DNA of 64,000 nucleotides from Erythrobacter sp. Lineage in GTDB: Bacteria; Pseudomonadota; Alphaproteobacteria; Sphingomonadales; Sphingomonadaceae. A program made the translations under genes and the position numbers. Shown one piece after another: positions 7,154 through 16,509 of the stretch (position 1 is its first letter; each line of letters begins with the position of its first letter). The notes under the pieces were generated by a model, which was given only the letters and a program-made list of their open reading frames with translations, had not been told where the DNA came from and ran no database searches. The stretch is taken from assembly GCA_009993635.1 (NCBI GenBank), contig JAACTC010000005.1, forward strand, positions 1 through 64,000, given 5' to 3'.

Positions 7154-9511
7154 GTGAGGGAAGATGATGCAACCGATCTCCGCCAGGCGCAGGACGCACT
7201 CCCGCTAACGGCGATACTGGGCCTGCGCGATGGCGAAGGGCTCGACTGGCCGCGCCTGTGGCTGTTGCAGCACCGCGAGCTTGCACGGCAGGCCCCGCTG
7301 CGGATTGCCTGCCATCTGGGCGGCGGTGTGCTCGCGCTGCTTCTGTTTTTCAACGCCTTGCCGCTCGCCGTGATGGTCAGCTGGTTCGCCTGGCTGGTGG
7401 GCAGCGTCTATATCTACACCCAGCGCGATGCCGACATTCTGAAGATCGAAAAGCGCGCGCTTTCCTCCAGCGAAACGCGATCGCACCTGGTGGGTAGCAT
7501 CATGCTGGGCGTGGGCTGGGCCAGCCTCATGCCGATCCTCCATTATTTCGGTGACGCGGGTTCGGTGCTGCGGGGCTGGGGGCTGATCGCCGCGATCTCG
7601 TTCGGCGCGGTGATCCTGATGGGCGCCGTCCCGCTGAGCGCGATCGCATTCTTTGCGCTGGTCAGCCTGGCTTCCGCCGCCACGTTCCATGTCGCGGACG
7701 ATCCCGGGATGATCGCGGTCGTCGGCTTCTTCGCCATCTTCGCGATTGGCGGTGTATGGATGCGGGCGCGCAACTTCCTGCGCTTTTCCATCGTCGAAAG
7801 TTCGATGCATGAAAAATCGGACACCGTCTCTCTGCTGCTGCGCGAGTTCGAGGAGAACGAGGCCGACTGGTTGTGGGAGATCGACCAGAACCGGCTGATC
7901 CGCTCTGCCTCGCCACGCTTCGCTTTTGCGCTGGGCGCGTCGGCCCGCGAGCTGGAAGGCCGTTCCTTCCTCGAACTGATCTCGGGCGAGCAGTGGGAGG
8001 AGGGAACGTCAGCCCATCTGCTTCGCGAGCTGACCGATCACATCAAGGCACGGGCGAACTTTTCCAACCTTCTGGTGCAGGTGCAGATCGCGGGCGAAGA
8101 ACGCTGGTGGGAGCTTTCGGGCACGCCGCTGCTGGGCGAAAAGGGCGAATACCTGGGCTATCGCGGAGTCGGCTCCGATGTAACCGCGCAGCGCAATTCG
8201 TCGGAGAAGATCGCCTATCTTGCACGCTACGATACGCTGACCAAACTGCCCAACCGGCTGATGCTGAACGAGGTGCTGGGCGATGCGATGAACGAAGCGC
8301 GCAGGTCGAAACGCCGCTGCGCCTTCATCATGATCGATCTGGATCGCTTCAAGGCGGTGAACGATTCTCTCGGTCACCAGATCGGCGACCGGTTGCTGGA
8401 AGAAGTGTCGCGCCGGCTGGGCAAGATCGCGACCGAGAACGAGTTGTGCGGTCGGCTGGGTGGCGACGAATTCGGCATCGTGCTGCACGATGCGAGCGAG
8501 CATGGCCGGGTCGATGAGGTTGCGCGAAAGGTGATCGAGCATCTTTCGCGGCCCTACGAGGTGGACGATCACACGCTGTTCGTCGGCGCCAGTGCCGGAT
8601 CGGCACTCGCCCCGCGCGATGGCAAGACGGTGGAAGACCTGATGCGCAACGCCGATCTTGCGCTCTACCGCGCCAAGGACGACGGTCGCGGGGTTCACTG
8701 CGCCTACGAACCCTCGCTCCATGCCCATGCGGAGGAACGGCGCCAGCTGGAATTCTCCCTGCGGCAGGCGCTGGAGAACGACGAGCTGCTGCTCAATTTC
8801 CAGCCGGTGGTCGATGCCAACAGCGAACAGGTCGTCAGCTTCGAGGCACTGGTTCGCTGGCAAAGCGCCGACCATGGCTTCGTCAGCCCCGGCAAGTTCA
8901 TTCCCGTGGCCGAAGATACCCGCCTGATCGTGCCGATCGGCACCTGGGTGATGCAGCGCGCGTGCATGGAAGCCACCGCTTGGCCGGAAAGCGTGAAGGT
9001 CAACGTCAACGTCTCGCCCGAACAGCTGGTGGAGCCCGATTTCGTCGATACGGTGGTGGCCGCCCTGTCGACCAGCGGGCTCGCCCCGCAGCGGCTCGAA
9101 ATCGAAGTGACGGAGAGCATCTTCCTGAACGATGCCGAGGTGGCCCGGGTTGCGCTGGGCAAGGTCATGGCGCTCGGCTGTCAGGTGGCGCTCGACGATT
9201 TCGGCACCGGCTATTCCTCGCTCGGCTATCTGCGAAAGCTGAAATTCTCGACCATCAAGGTCGATCGCAGCTTCGTGCAGGGCGCGGCGCAGGGCAGCAG
9301 CGAAAGCCTTGCGATCGTGCGCGCGGTGGTGGCGATGGCGCAGAGCCTTGAGATGAAGACCACCGCAGAAGGCGTCGAAACGGAAGACGAGGCCAGGCTG
9401 GTCCGCACTATGGGCTGCGACCGCATTCAGGGGTTCTATTTCGGTCGCCCGATGACCAGCGAAGACGCGCAAGGCCTGTTTCGGGCCTCGCGAGGCCAGC
9501 TGCGCGCGTAA
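7154..9511 (+). CDS. Membrane PAS-GGDEF-EAL cyclic-di-GMP enzyme
   Basis: A 785-residue signalling protein. The N-terminal part has about five or six hydrophobic segments (residues 55-205). Then come a PAS domain (around 235-350), a GGDEF domain with an intact GGDEF motif at 436-440, and an EAL domain with EAL at 564-566 and a canonical DDFGTGYSS loop. Both active sites look intact, so it could make and break cyclic-di-GMP; which activity dominates cannot be told. The GTG start at 7154 is the best available but has a poorly spaced ribosome site, and the transposon-like repeats end only about 34 bases upstream. A paralogue with the same architecture lies at 45898-48378. Confidence 0.9.
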   Translation: MREDDATDLRQAQDALPLTAILGLRDGEGLDWPRLWLLQHRELARQAPLRIACHLGGGVLALLLFFNALPLAVMVSWFAWLVGSVYIYTQRDADILKIEKRALSSSETRSHLVGSIMLGVGWASLMPILHYFGDAGSVLRGWGLIAAISFGAVILMGAVPLSAIAFFALVSLASAATFHVADDPGMIAVVGFFAIFAIGGVWMRARNFLRFSIVESSMHEKSDTVSLLLREFEENEADWLWEIDQNRLIRSASPRFAFALGASARELEGRSFLELISGEQWEEGTSAHLLRELTDHIKARANFSNLLVQVQIAGEERWWELSGTPLLGEKGEYLGYRGVGSDVTAQRNSSEKIAYLARYDTLTKLPNRLMLNEVLGDAMNEARRSKRRCAFIMIDLDRFKAVNDSLGHQIGDRLLEEVSRRLGKIATENELCGRLGGDEFGIVLHDASEHGRVDEVARKVIEHLSRPYEVDDHTLFVGASAGSALAPRDGKTVEDLMRNADLALYRAKDDGRGVHCAYEPSLHAHAEERRQLEFSLRQALENDELLLNFQPVVDANSEQVVSFEALVRWQSADHGFVSPGKFIPVAEDTRLIVPIGTWVMQRACMEATAWPESVKVNVNVSPEQLVEPDFVDTVVAALSTSGLAPQRLEIEVTESIFLNDAEVARVALGKVMALGCQVALDDFGTGYSSLGYLRKLKFSTIKVDRSFVQGAAQGSSESLAIVRAVVAMAQSLEMKTTAEGVETEDEARLVRTMGCDRIQGFYFGRPMTSEDAQGLFRASRGQLRA

Positions 9512-9531
9512 ACTGCGCGTCCGGCTGAAGC

Positions 9532-10206
9532 CTACGCCGTCGCGGCGAGGCTTTCCGCGACCGAGGCGAACAGACGCCGCCCGTCGGTGCCGCCATGCGC
9601 GGCCTCGATGGCGCGTTCAGGATGCGGCATCATGCCCAGCACGGTGCCGCCATCGTTGACGATACCCGCGATATCGCGGCGCGAGCCATTGGTGGCATGG
9701 GCATAGCGGAATGCCACCCGGCCATCCCCCTCGATCCGGTCCAGCGTGGCATCGTCGGCAAAGTAATTCCCATCGTGATGCGCCACCGGAATGGTGATCG
9801 TCTCACCCGCATCGTAGTGGCCGGTGAACAGCGTCTGGGTATTCTCCACCGTCAGCGCGACATCGCGGCACACGAAACGCTGGCCCGCATTGCGCATCAG
9901 CGCCCCGGGCAGCAGGCCGGCTTCGGCCAGCACCTGGAAGCCGTTGCACACGCCCAGTACGGGCACGCCGCGCTCCGCCGCCGCCTTGACCTCGCGCATG
10001 ATCGGGCTGTTCGCCGCCATCGCGCCGGAACGCAGGTAATCGCCGTAAGAGAACCCGCCGGGCAGCGCGATGAAATCGACATTGTCGGGCACCGCGGTGT
10101 CGCGGTGCCAGACCTGCGCCGGTGCCTTGCCGAACACCTGTTCCAGCGCGACCATCATGTCGCGGTCGCAGTTGGAGCCGGGGAAGGTGATGACTGCGCT
10201 GTTCAT
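9532..10206 (-). CDS. purQ: Phosphoribosylformylglycinamidine synthase subunit PurQ
   Basis: A 224-residue class I glutamine amidotransferase that supplies ammonia to PurL for converting FGAR to FGAM in purine synthesis. The start [16 protein letters not shown] is diagnostic for PurQ, the nucleophile Cys lies in GVCNGFQ, and the catalytic His-Glu pair is in MPHPERA near the C-terminus. It is last in the minus-strand run purC-purS-purQ, seven bases after purS. The complex needs PurL, which is not in the window. It converges with the GGDEF-EAL gene with a 20-base gap. Confidence 0.97.
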   Translation of the reverse strand: MNSAVITFPGSNCDRDMMVALEQVFGKAPAQVWHRDTAVPDNVDFIALPGGFSYGDYLRSGAMAANSPIMREVKAAAERGVPVLGVCNGFQVLAEAGLLPGALMRNAGQRFVCRDVALTVENTQTLFTGHYDAGETITIPVAHHDGNYFADDATLDRIEGDGRVAFRYAHATNGSRRDIAGIVNDGGTVLGMMPHPERAIEAAHGGTDGRRLFASVAESLAATA

Positions 10207-10213
10207 CGCCCGC

Positions 10214-10447
10214 CTACTCCGCGTCTTCGATGCGGTAGTTTTCGATCACCATGTTCGCCAGCAGCTTCTCGCACATCTGGCCGATGGCTTCGTCCGTCAC
10301 GCTATCGGCCAGATCGAGCTCGACCAGCCGCCCGATCCGCACGTCGTTCACGCCGTCAAAGCCCAGCCCGTCCAGCGCGTGGTGCACCGCACGCCCCTGC
10401 GGGTCGAGAACGCCGGGTTTCAGGGTCACGAAAATGCGCTTTTTCAT
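10214..10447 (-). CDS. purS: Phosphoribosylformylglycinamidine synthase subunit PurS
   Basis: A 77-residue protein with the PurS pattern: [18 protein letters not shown] at the start, then a [14 protein letters not shown] middle and a [13 protein letters not shown] end. PurS is the small structural subunit that holds PurQ and PurL together in organisms using the three-part enzyme. Its placement directly before purQ and after purC fits alphaproteobacterial purine gene order. Length is normal for the family. Confidence 0.95.
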   Translation of the reverse strand: MKKRIFVTLKPGVLDPQGRAVHHALDGLGFDGVNDVRIGRLVELDLADSVTDEAIGQMCEKLLANMVIENYRIEDAE

Positions 10448-10486
10448 CGCGGATGGCCTTCGTTAATCGCTTTGCTAGGTGCTCTG

Positions 10487-10526
10487 CCGCCTAGCCTCAC
10501 GTGCGCAAGCACGCAACGCGAGGCGG
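10487..10526 (-). terminator. Hairpin in the purC-purS gap
   Basis: Between purC and purS, CCGCCT (10487-10492) pairs with AGGCGG (10521-10526), enclosing an inner CGTGC-GCAA-GCACG hairpin (10500-10513). No T-run follows, so it may be a processing or stabilising structure rather than a terminator. Confidence 0.35.
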
Positions 10527-10535
10527 GGAGATTGC

Positions 10536-11336
10536 TCACTTCTTCTTCGGTGCGCCGCGCTTCCGGCCGCGGTGGGCCGACAGGTCGAACACCTCGCCCG
10601 GCGCGTTGTCGTCGTTCTGCAGCACGCCCAGCCGCCGCGCGACTTCCTGGTAGGCTTCTTCCTCGCCCCCCAGATCGCGGCGGAAGCGATCCTTGTCGAG
10701 CTTTTCGCCCGACTTCATGTCCCACAACCGGCAGCCGTCGGGGCTGATCTCGTCTGCCAGGATGACGCGCGCGTAGTCGCCATCCCACAGACGGCCGAAT
10801 TCCAGCTTGAAATCGACCAGCCGGATGTCGACCGCGGCGAACATCCCGGCGATGAAATCGTTGATGCGGATGGCCATCGCCGCCATGTCCTGCATCTCTT
10901 CCTGGCTCGCCCAGTTGAAGCAGGCGATATGCTCTTCGGCGACCAGCGGATCGCCCAGCGCATCGTCCTTGTAGTAATATTCGATCAGCGAATGCGGCAG
11001 CGGTTCGCCTTCTTCCAGCCCCAGCCGCTTGCACAGCGAACCCGCGGCGACATTGCGCACCACCACTTCCAGCGGAATGATCTCTACCTGTCGGATCAGC
11101 TGCTCACGCATGTTCAGGCGGCGGATGAAGTGCGTCGGGATGCCGATATTGGCCAGCCGCGTAAACACGTGTTCGCTGATGCGGTTGTTGATCACGCCCT
11201 TGCCGTTGATCGTGCCGCGCTTCTCCGCGTTGAAGGCGGTCGCATCGTCCTTGAAATACTGGATCAGCGTGCCGGGCTCCGGACCTTCGTAAAGGATCTT
11301 GGCCTTGCCTTCGTAGATCTGGCGACGACGGGACAT
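10536..11336 (-). CDS. purC: SAICAR synthetase (phosphoribosylaminoimidazole-succinocarboxamide synthase)
   Basis: A 266-residue enzyme joining CAIR and aspartate with ATP to give SAICAR in purine synthesis. The start [17 protein letters not shown] is the family signature. Other recognisable stretches are [20 protein letters not shown], and [12 protein letters not shown] in the ATP and substrate site. The C-terminus has a basic tail ([10 protein letters not shown]). The ATG at 11336 is chosen over a longer frame because homology begins right there. It is first in the purC-purS-purQ row. Confidence 0.97.
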   Translation of the reverse strand: MSRRRQIYEGKAKILYEGPEPGTLIQYFKDDATAFNAEKRGTINGKGVINNRISEHVFTRLANIGIPTHFIRRLNMREQLIRQVEIIPLEVVVRNVAAGSLCKRLGLEEGEPLPHSLIEYYYKDDALGDPLVAEEHIACFNWASQEEMQDMAAMAIRINDFIAGMFAAVDIRLVDFKLEFGRLWDGDYARVILADEISPDGCRLWDMKSGEKLDKDRFRRDLGGEEEAYQEVARRLGVLQNDDNAPGEVFDLSAHRGRKRGAPKKK

Positions 11337-11451
11337 GGGCGTTACCTGTGCTCTTGCAAAAGAATTGCGCCCCGGCATCGGGAGCGACGCCTGCCTGGCG
11401 CGGCCCCGCCGGGGCGGTCAATCCTGCCCCTACAATCAAACGCGATCCGCT

Positions 11452-12768
11452 TCAATCCACGCCGGTTGCGCTGCCTTCGCGCTGCTTTTCCATTGCGGGC
11501 GAATGCTTCGCCTTCAGCCCGTCTATCAGCTTGCCCAGGGTGGCCCGCTGGATGAGGACGGAGAACAGCACGGCAGCGAATGTCGCGGCGAGCAGCAGGT
11601 CGCGCGTGCTTCCTTCGGGCAGGGAGAGGGCGAGCGCCACCGAAATGCCGCCGCGCAGGCCGCCCCACCATAGCACCCTGCCCGAACCGGGGGTGGAAAG
11701 CCGTGCCGCTGGAATGGCCTTGATCGCACCGCCGACGGCGACTGCGCGGGCGACCAGCGTGATGGCAATCGCGGCCAGCCCGAACACCAGCTCCCGCACG
11801 CCGGGCACCAGCGCGATCACTTCCAGCCCGATCAGCAGGAACAGCACCGAGTTGAGCACCTCGTCGACCAGCTCCCAGAACTTGTTGACGTAGTCGAGCG
11901 TCACGTCGCTCATCGCCAGATTGGCGCCCTGGTTGCCGATCAACAGCCCCGCCACCGCCATGGCGAGCGGGCCGGAGATATGCAGCTGCGTGCACAGCGC
12001 GTAGCCGCCCATCACCACGGCCAGCGTGATGAGCACTTCCAGCGTGTACTCGTCCATCGATCGCAACGCGCGAAAGCCCAGCCAGCCGATCAGCAGCCCC
12101 ATCGCCACGCCGCCGCCGGCCTCTATCAGGAACAGCCGCGCGCCTTCGCCGATGCTGAAATCCGCGCCGGTTACTGCAGCGCCCAGCAGGATGGTGAAGA
12201 CGACGATGCCCACGCCATCGTTGAACAGGCTTTCCCCCGCGACCGCGCTTTGCAGCGATAGCGGCACATCCTCTTCGCGCAGCACGCCCAGTACGGATAC
12301 CGGATCGGTGGGAGAGATCAGCGCGCCGAACACGAAGTACCAGATCGGCGCGATCTGCACGCCGAGCAGCAGGCCGACCCCCCAGGCCGCGATGCCGACG
12401 ACCCCCACGGAAATCAGCACGCCGACGGTGGAAAGCAGCAGCACCGGCAGCCAGTCCGCCTTCAGCCGGTCCAGATCGACATGCAGCGCGCCGGCGAACA
12501 GCAGGAAGCTGAGCATTCCCTGCAGCAGCGTCTGCGTGAAATTCATCTGCTCGAGCAGTCCGGAAATCGTCTCATCCAGCGTGATGCTGGGCACCAGCGC
12601 GTTGAGCACCGTCAGCACGACCGACGCCAGCGCGCCCATGATCGTCAGCCCGATGACATGCGGCAGGCGGATATAGTGGTGGTTGATGTATCCGAAGACC
12701 GCAGCCGCCACCACGAGGATCGCGGCAATGTCGAAGGGCGAAAGCGCGGCGGCGGCGGTATCGTGCAT
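11452..12768 (-). CDS. CPA1-family Na+/H+ antiporter
   Basis: A 438-residue inner-membrane protein with about twelve hydrophobic segments. GALISPTDPVSVLGVL and GESLFNDGVGIVVF are the conserved ion-binding motifs of the NhaP/CPA1 group, including the two acidic residues. It exchanges Na+ or K+ for H+ to control pH and salt. The C-terminal cytoplasmic tail is short (about 40 residues), unlike long plant-type SOS1 proteins. It is followed at about 115 bases by purC on the same strand; a small GC-rich hairpin lies between. Confidence 0.9.
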   Translation of the reverse strand: MHDTAAAALSPFDIAAILVVAAAVFGYINHHYIRLPHVIGLTIMGALASVVLTVLNALVPSITLDETISGLLEQMNFTQTLLQGMLSFLLFAGALHVDLDRLKADWLPVLLLSTVGVLISVGVVGIAAWGVGLLLGVQIAPIWYFVFGALISPTDPVSVLGVLREEDVPLSLQSAVAGESLFNDGVGIVVFTILLGAAVTGADFSIGEGARLFLIEAGGGVAMGLLIGWLGFRALRSMDEYTLEVLITLAVVMGGYALCTQLHISGPLAMAVAGLLIGNQGANLAMSDVTLDYVNKFWELVDEVLNSVLFLLIGLEVIALVPGVRELVFGLAAIAITLVARAVAVGGAIKAIPAARLSTPGSGRVLWWGGLRGGISVALALSLPEGSTRDLLLAATFAAVLFSVLIQRATLGKLIDGLKAKHSPAMEKQREGSATGVD

Positions 12769-12928
12769 GGGTCTTGCCTAGGCGCGCGGTGAGGGAACGA
12801 AAAGGGGGAGTGGCGACTATCCGGCAGACCGCAACTGACAGCGTTGATGGTGTTCTTTAGAGTCGGCAGGTTGCTTCGCGAGATGTCAGCCTTGCCGTTC
12901 GCACGCATTTTCAATCCAAGGATTTCTA

Positions 12929-13282
12929 GTGTCTGTCTGCTTTATCGAATCCATGAAATATCTTTCCGAAAGCCCGGAATCTCAGATCGGGCATCTCTCG
13001 AAATTGGGCTTTTACGTCGGAGAGGGGAGCCTCGCCGCGACAATCCTGTCAGACGACTTTTTCGATGACTATGTTCCATATCTGAGATTTGAAACTGAGC
13101 TGTCGCGCACCCACCCAAGTCTCATCGCCCTGAAAAATTACATGGCGGACGAAATTTCTCCCAAGAAAGAGCATCATAGGCTCGATTCGCTCAAAATGGC
13201 CGCGACTTGGCAAAATGTGAGGTCGCTTGCCCAGGCTGCAATCACGGAATGCGAAGACAAGCCCCTTCCTGGCCTGGATTGA
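12929..13282 (+). CDS. Unrecognised 117-residue protein
   Basis: An isolated gene between the divergent antiporter and convergent wrbA. The GTG start at 12929 has an AAGGA ribosome site eight bases upstream; an in-frame ATG lies eight codons later. The product is soluble and acidic with no signal peptide. It contains SQIGHLSKLGFYVGEG and LIALKNYMADEI segments but no domain I recognise. Its codons are richer in A/T than those of neighbours, which suggests recent arrival or low expression. Confidence 0.6.
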   Translation: MSVCFIESMKYLSESPESQIGHLSKLGFYVGEGSLAATILSDDFFDDYVPYLRFETELSRTHPSLIALKNYMADEISPKKEHHRLDSLKMAATWQNVRSLAQAAITECEDKPLPGLD

Positions 13283-13349
13283 ATCAGGTCGGGACTGGTT
13301 TGCCGGACCTCGTCACTTTACGAGAATAGGCGGGGGTGCAGCGGCTGTT

Positions 13350-13383
13350 CTCGTTTCGCGGCTGTCCTCGTTTCGCGGCTGTC
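13350..13383. repeat. Two tandem 17 bp repeats
   Basis: CTCGTTTCGCGGCTGTC occurs twice back to back, with a partial copy (GCGGCTGT) just before. It lies in a non-coding gap of about 295 bases between the 117-residue gene and wrbA. No function can be assigned. Confidence 0.7.
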
Positions 13384-13529
13384 CTACAGGTCTGTGCCCG
13401 CGCTAAGCCAACACCATGGCTCCCAGCGTTGCTCCGTCCCGGCTGTCCAACAAACACGGGCACGGGCCAAGCCGGTTTTTCGCCCTAAGACACTGTGTCA
13501 GGTGTGTCAGGCCCTGGCCCGAAACAGCA

Positions 13530-13561
13530 ACGGCGCGACCCGCTTGTGCGAGCCGCGCCGT
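13530..13561 (-). terminator. Probable transcription terminator of wrbA
   Basis: ACGGCGCG (13530-13537) pairs with CGCGCCGT (13554-13561), with an inner CGC-TTGT-GCG. It starts 16 bases after the wrbA stop on the minus strand. There is no long T-run, so termination strength is uncertain. A very similar hairpin follows hppA. Confidence 0.55.
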
Positions 13562-13577
13562 CCTGACTGGTCTGCAA

Positions 13578-14180
13578 TCAGCCGTGCAGCTTGGCGGCCG
13601 TATCGGCCACGCGCTTGCCGAGGTAGCGGGCGCCATTCAGCTCCACTTCGCTCGGCTGGCGGCTGCCGTTGCCGCCTGCGATGGTCGTCGCACCATAGGG
13701 CGCGCCGCCCTTGACCTCGTCGACGCCCATCTGGCCATCGAAGCCGTAGTCCAGCCCAACGATCGTGCAGCCCATGTGCAGGAGGTTGGTGAGGATGGAG
13801 AGCAGCGTGGTCTCCTGCCCGCCATGCTGGCTGGCGGTGGAGGTGAACGCCGCGCCCACCTTGCCGACCAGCGCGCCCTTCATCCACAGCCCGCCGGTCT
13901 GGTCCCAGAACGCGGCCATCTGGCTGGTCATCCGGCCATAGCGGGTGGGCGAGCCGACGACGATGCCGTCATATTGGGCGAGGGCATCGGGCCCCTCGAT
14001 CTCGTCATGCCCCGGCATCCCGGTGAAGCCCGCGTTCTTCACGACATCGTCGGGCGCGGTTTCGGGCACGTGGCGGATATCGACCTCGGCACCGGCTTCG
14101 CGCGCGCCTTCGGCAACGGCCTCGGCCATTGCGGAGGTGTGGCCGTAGGAGGAGTAATAGAGGACGAGGATCTTGGTCAT
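13578..14180 (-). CDS. wrbA: NAD(P)H:quinone oxidoreductase, WrbA type
   Basis: A 200-residue flavodoxin-fold enzyme reducing quinones by two electrons, which avoids semiquinone radicals. The start [20 protein letters not shown] is the FMN phosphate-binding loop of Wrb[22 protein letters not shown] and [17 protein letters not shown] are family-specific stretches that form the FMN and quinone sites. The ATG at 14180 has an AAAGGAAG ribosome site. A longer open frame upstream is merely the tRNA-Phe gene read through and is not coding. Confidence 0.96.
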   Translation of the reverse strand: MTKILVLYYSSYGHTSAMAEAVAEGAREAGAEVDIRHVPETAPDDVVKNAGFTGMPGHDEIEGPDALAQYDGIVVGSPTRYGRMTSQMAAFWDQTGGLWMKGALVGKVGAAFTSTASQHGGQETTLLSILTNLLHMGCTIVGLDYGFDGQMGVDEVKGGAPYGATTIAGGNGSRQPSEVELNGARYLGKRVADTAAKLHG

Positions 14181-14338
14181 GCGCTTCCTTTCGCGGGGTG
14201 TGTTCGATGTGTGAACGGTCAACGCGGAAGGTCGGGGGTGTGTTTCCTCGCGCGCGATGGCTTTTCTTGGCCACGGCAATCGAAATTCGCGGTCAGGCGA
14301 ATGTGCGGAGCCGGGCGGCGTGTCGCGAAAGGGGGGAA

Positions 14339-14414
14339 TGGTGCCTCGGGGCGGGTTCGAACCACCGACACCACGATTTTCAGTCGTGTGCTCTACCAAC
14401 TGAGCTACCGAGGC
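14339..14414 (-). tRNA. tRNA-Phe (GAA)
   Basis: A 76-base cloverleaf on the minus strand. The acceptor stem GCCTCGG pairs with CCGAGGC, followed by discriminator A and an encoded CCA (14341-14339). The D arm is GCTCAGTTGGTAGAGC. The anticodon loop reads CTGAAAA, giving GAA for phenylalanine. The T arm contains GGTTCGAACC. It lies 109 bases downstream of yacG in the same orientation. Confidence 0.97.
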
Positions 14415-14522
14415 ATACACTCTGGCTGCGGCACCGGGATGGAAGTCCAGCGCGGGGCCCGCGAGCGAATGAGTGCGCGCCTATGGCGAAGCGACCGGCG
14501 CTTGGCAAGCCCTGTTCGCCGC

Positions 14523-14699
14523 TCAATCCTGTTCGCGGGCAATCTCTTCGGGTTCGGCGGGCCTGCCGGGCACGGAATAGCCATCGTTGAACCACCGCGC
14601 GAGATCCCTGTCGCGACAGCGCGAAGAGCAGAATGGGGCGAATTCATCGGTCTGCAGGGTGGACCTGCAGATGGGGCAGGGGCGTTTTCTGTCGCTCAT
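14523..14699 (-). CDS. yacG: DNA gyrase inhibitor YacG
   Basis: A 58-residue zinc-binding protein. CPIC at residues 8-11 and FCSSRC with Cys 24 and 28 form the four-cysteine zinc site typical of YacG, followed by RDRDLARWFNDGYSVPG. In E. coli the protein binds GyrB and inhibits gyrase. Its ATG overlaps the stop of the upstream RNase-like gene by four bases (ATGA), so the two are translationally coupled. It ends the infA-maf-RNase-yacG run, before tRNA-Phe. Confidence 0.93.
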   Translation of the reverse strand: MSDRKRPCPICRSTLQTDEFAPFCSSRCRDRDLARWFNDGYSVPGRPAEPEEIAREQD

Positions 14700-15658
14700 G
14701 GGGCGAGAATCTGGGCGTGACCGGCCTCGAGTGCAAGCGCGGGATCGCGTTCGATCACCACTTCGCGTCCGCTGCGGCGGGCGAGCTCGGCCAGCCACGC
14801 ATCGTCCAGCCGGTCTGCCACTGCCGGATGCGCGCGCAGCAGCAGGCGCGGCCCGGTGCCCTCGGCCAGTTCGCCACGCCGCAGCAGCATGCGCGCCGCG
14901 GCGCTCGCGCGGCGGAAATGCAGCCGGTGGAGCAGCGAGGGGCCTTCGAGTCGGGCGACCAGCTGGACGAAGCCGAAGCCGTTCATCGCGGTGCGCTCTT
15001 GCGGCCAGCCGTCAAGCGCGGCACCCAGCGCCTCGTCCACCGCGCGACGCTGCGCCTTTTCCGCCAGTGTGGGAAAGTCGATCCCGATCGAACCGCCAAG
15101 GCCGAACCGGCGGACAAGGTCGCCAAGTGCGGGTACAGCCGCCAGCGCCAGCTCGCGCGGCGGCAGGTCGCCATCAATGTCGATCACGGTCATTGCCGGG
15201 GTCAGGCTGGCGATCAGCGATCCGCCCGCAAAGGCGATCTCGCCGCTCCATGCGTCGGTCCATACGTCCTCCCATGCGCCTTGCGGGAAGCGGTGGACGA
15301 TCCTTCCGTCGGGCAGGGGGGAGGGCGCGTCCTCGCGTCGCGACGCATCGGCGCGCTGATACACCCCCTGCGCGCGCTTGTAGCGGCCTCGCTCGGCGAT
15401 CGGGGTGCGGGTGATCCGCAGCGCAATCTCGCGCCCTTCGCTGGCGTCGCCGGGAAGCCCGGAGACGTTGATTTCGATGCCAGCGGCGGTTTGCGCCAAG
15501 CCCCGGCTCGATCCCTTCGTGCGGCGGATCAGGCGGGCGGTGGTGGTGCCGAGCGGGATATCCTCCGGCCACTGCATGGCGGCGGCAACGACCTGCTCTT
15601 TCTCGACCAGAATGGCGCGGGTTTCGCCGATCCCGCGCTCGATCAGCCACTCAGCCAA
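14696..15658 (-). CDS. RNase E/G-family-like protein without an S1 domain
   Basis: A 320-residue protein whose beginning (MAEWLIERGIGETRAILVE) resembles the start of RNase E/G. The RFGLGGSIGIDFPTLAEKAQRR stretch matches the catalytic DNase I-like region, where GGxIxIDF is conserved. RNase E/G proteins cleave single-stranded RNA and mature rRNA. This version lacks the S1 RNA-binding insert and a zinc link, as in the short alphaproteobacterial homologues next to maf and yacG. The start codon is TTG, overlapping the end of maf by eight bases, with a GGA nine bases upstream. Whether it is an active nuclease is uncertain. Confidence 0.8.
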   Translation of the reverse strand: MAEWLIERGIGETRAILVEKEQVVAAAMQWPEDIPLGTTTARLIRRTKGSSRGLAQTAAGIEINVSGLPGDASEGREIALRITRTPIAERGRYKRAQGVYQRADASRREDAPSPLPDGRIVHRFPQGAWEDVWTDAWSGEIAFAGGSLIASLTPAMTVIDIDGDLPPRELALAAVPALGDLVRRFGLGGSIGIDFPTLAEKAQRRAVDEALGAALDGWPQERTAMNGFGFVQLVARLEGPSLLHRLHFRRASAAARMLLRRGELAEGTGPRLLLRAHPAVADRLDDAWLAELARRSGREVVIERDPALALEAGHAQILAP

Positions 15659-16226
15659 GGGCGATTCCGGCGGCCTTCAGCAGGGCGCGCGTTTCGAAAA
15701 GGGGCAGGCCGACGACCGCCGAATGACTGCCGGAGAGGAAGTCGATCAACCCCGCCGCGCGCCCCTGGATGGCGTAGCCCCCTGCCTTGCCGATCCCTTC
15801 GCCACTGGCGGCGTATGCGGCGATGTCTTCGCTGGAGAGTCGCTTGAACCGGACCTGCGAGGCCACGCAGCGGGTGCGCTGCAGGCCATTGGCATCGATC
15901 ACGCAGATCGCCGAGTACACCCGATGGCGACGGCCGGAGAGCAGGCGCAGAAACGCCGCCACATCGCCCTCGCTCGCAGCCTGCGGCAGGATACGCCGCC
16001 CAAGCGCCACAATGGTGTCGCCCGCCAGTACCACTTCACCGTCTTCGCGCGGCACGGCAAGCGCCTTTTCGATCGCCATGCGTTCGGCATATGGCCGGGG
16101 CAGCTCGCCCTTGCGGGGTTCTTCGTCGATATCGGGCGAGCGGATATCCGCCGGCGCAACGCCGATCTGGCTCAGCAGATCGCGCCGCCTCGGGCTGGAG
16201 CTGGCAAGGACCAGGCGCGGGGTCAT
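15651..16226 (-). CDS. maf: Maf-family nucleotide pyrophosphatase
   Basis: A 191-residue enzyme. The start LVLASSSPRRRDLLSQIG is the Maf signature; GDTIVALGRRIL and the conserved Glu/Lys/Asp residues of the pyrophosphatase site follow, and KAGGYAIQGRAAGLI is present near the end. Maf proteins hydrolyse non-canonical or modified nucleoside triphosphates such as dTTP, UTP or m7GTP. The exact substrate is not decided here. It lies 22 bases after infA, with the start codon fixed by homology. Confidence 0.93.
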   Translation of the reverse strand: MTPRLVLASSSPRRRDLLSQIGVAPADIRSPDIDEEPRKGELPRPYAERMAIEKALAVPREDGEVVLAGDTIVALGRRILPQAASEGDVAAFLRLLSGRRHRVYSAICVIDANGLQRTRCVASQVRFKRLSSEDIAAYAASGEGIGKAGGYAIQGRAAGLIDFLSGSHSAVVGLPLFETRALLKAAGIALG

Positions 16227-16248
16227 CGCGCGCGAAATCCGCGGTCGA

Positions 16249-16509
16249 TCAGGAAGACGGGTTGTTCTGCGGACCCGGCCCGCCACGGCCCGGCATGAAG
16301 CGGTAGGTGATCCGCCCCTTGGTCAGGTCGTACGGGGTCAGCTCGACCAGCACTTCGTCGCCGGTCAGCACGCGGATGCGGTTCTTGCGCATCTTGCCCG
16401 CGGTATGGCCGAGGATTTCGTGGCCGTTCTCAAGCTCCACCCGGAACATCGCGTTGGGCAGCAGCTCGACAACCCGACCGCGCATTTCGAGGAGCTCTTC
16501 TTTAGCCAT
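16249..16509 (-). CDS. infA: Translation initiation factor IF-1
   Basis: An 86-residue OB-fold protein that binds the ribosomal A site during initiation. [20 protein letters not shown] and [20 protein letters not shown] are near-universal IF-1 sequence. It carries a short extra C-terminal tail ([16 protein letters not shown]) beyond the typical 72 residues. An AAGGA ribosome site precedes the ATG by about 12 bases. It heads the infA-maf-RNase-yacG operon. Confidence 0.97.
   Translation of the reverse strand: MAKEELLEMRGRVVELLPNAMFRVELENGHEILGHTAGKMRKNRIRVLTGDEVLVELTPYDLTKGRITYRFMPGRGGPGPQNNPSS

Noticed and set aside
8009-9472. A 487-residue open frame antisense to the GGDEF-EAL gene
   Set aside because: Shadow frame; no motif, and the opposite strand carries an intact GGDEF-EAL protein.
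14181-14420. An 80-residue N-terminal extension of WrbA, starting [17 protein letters not shown]
   Set aside because: This is the tRNA-Phe gene read as protein; the family homology and the ribosome site place the start at 14180.
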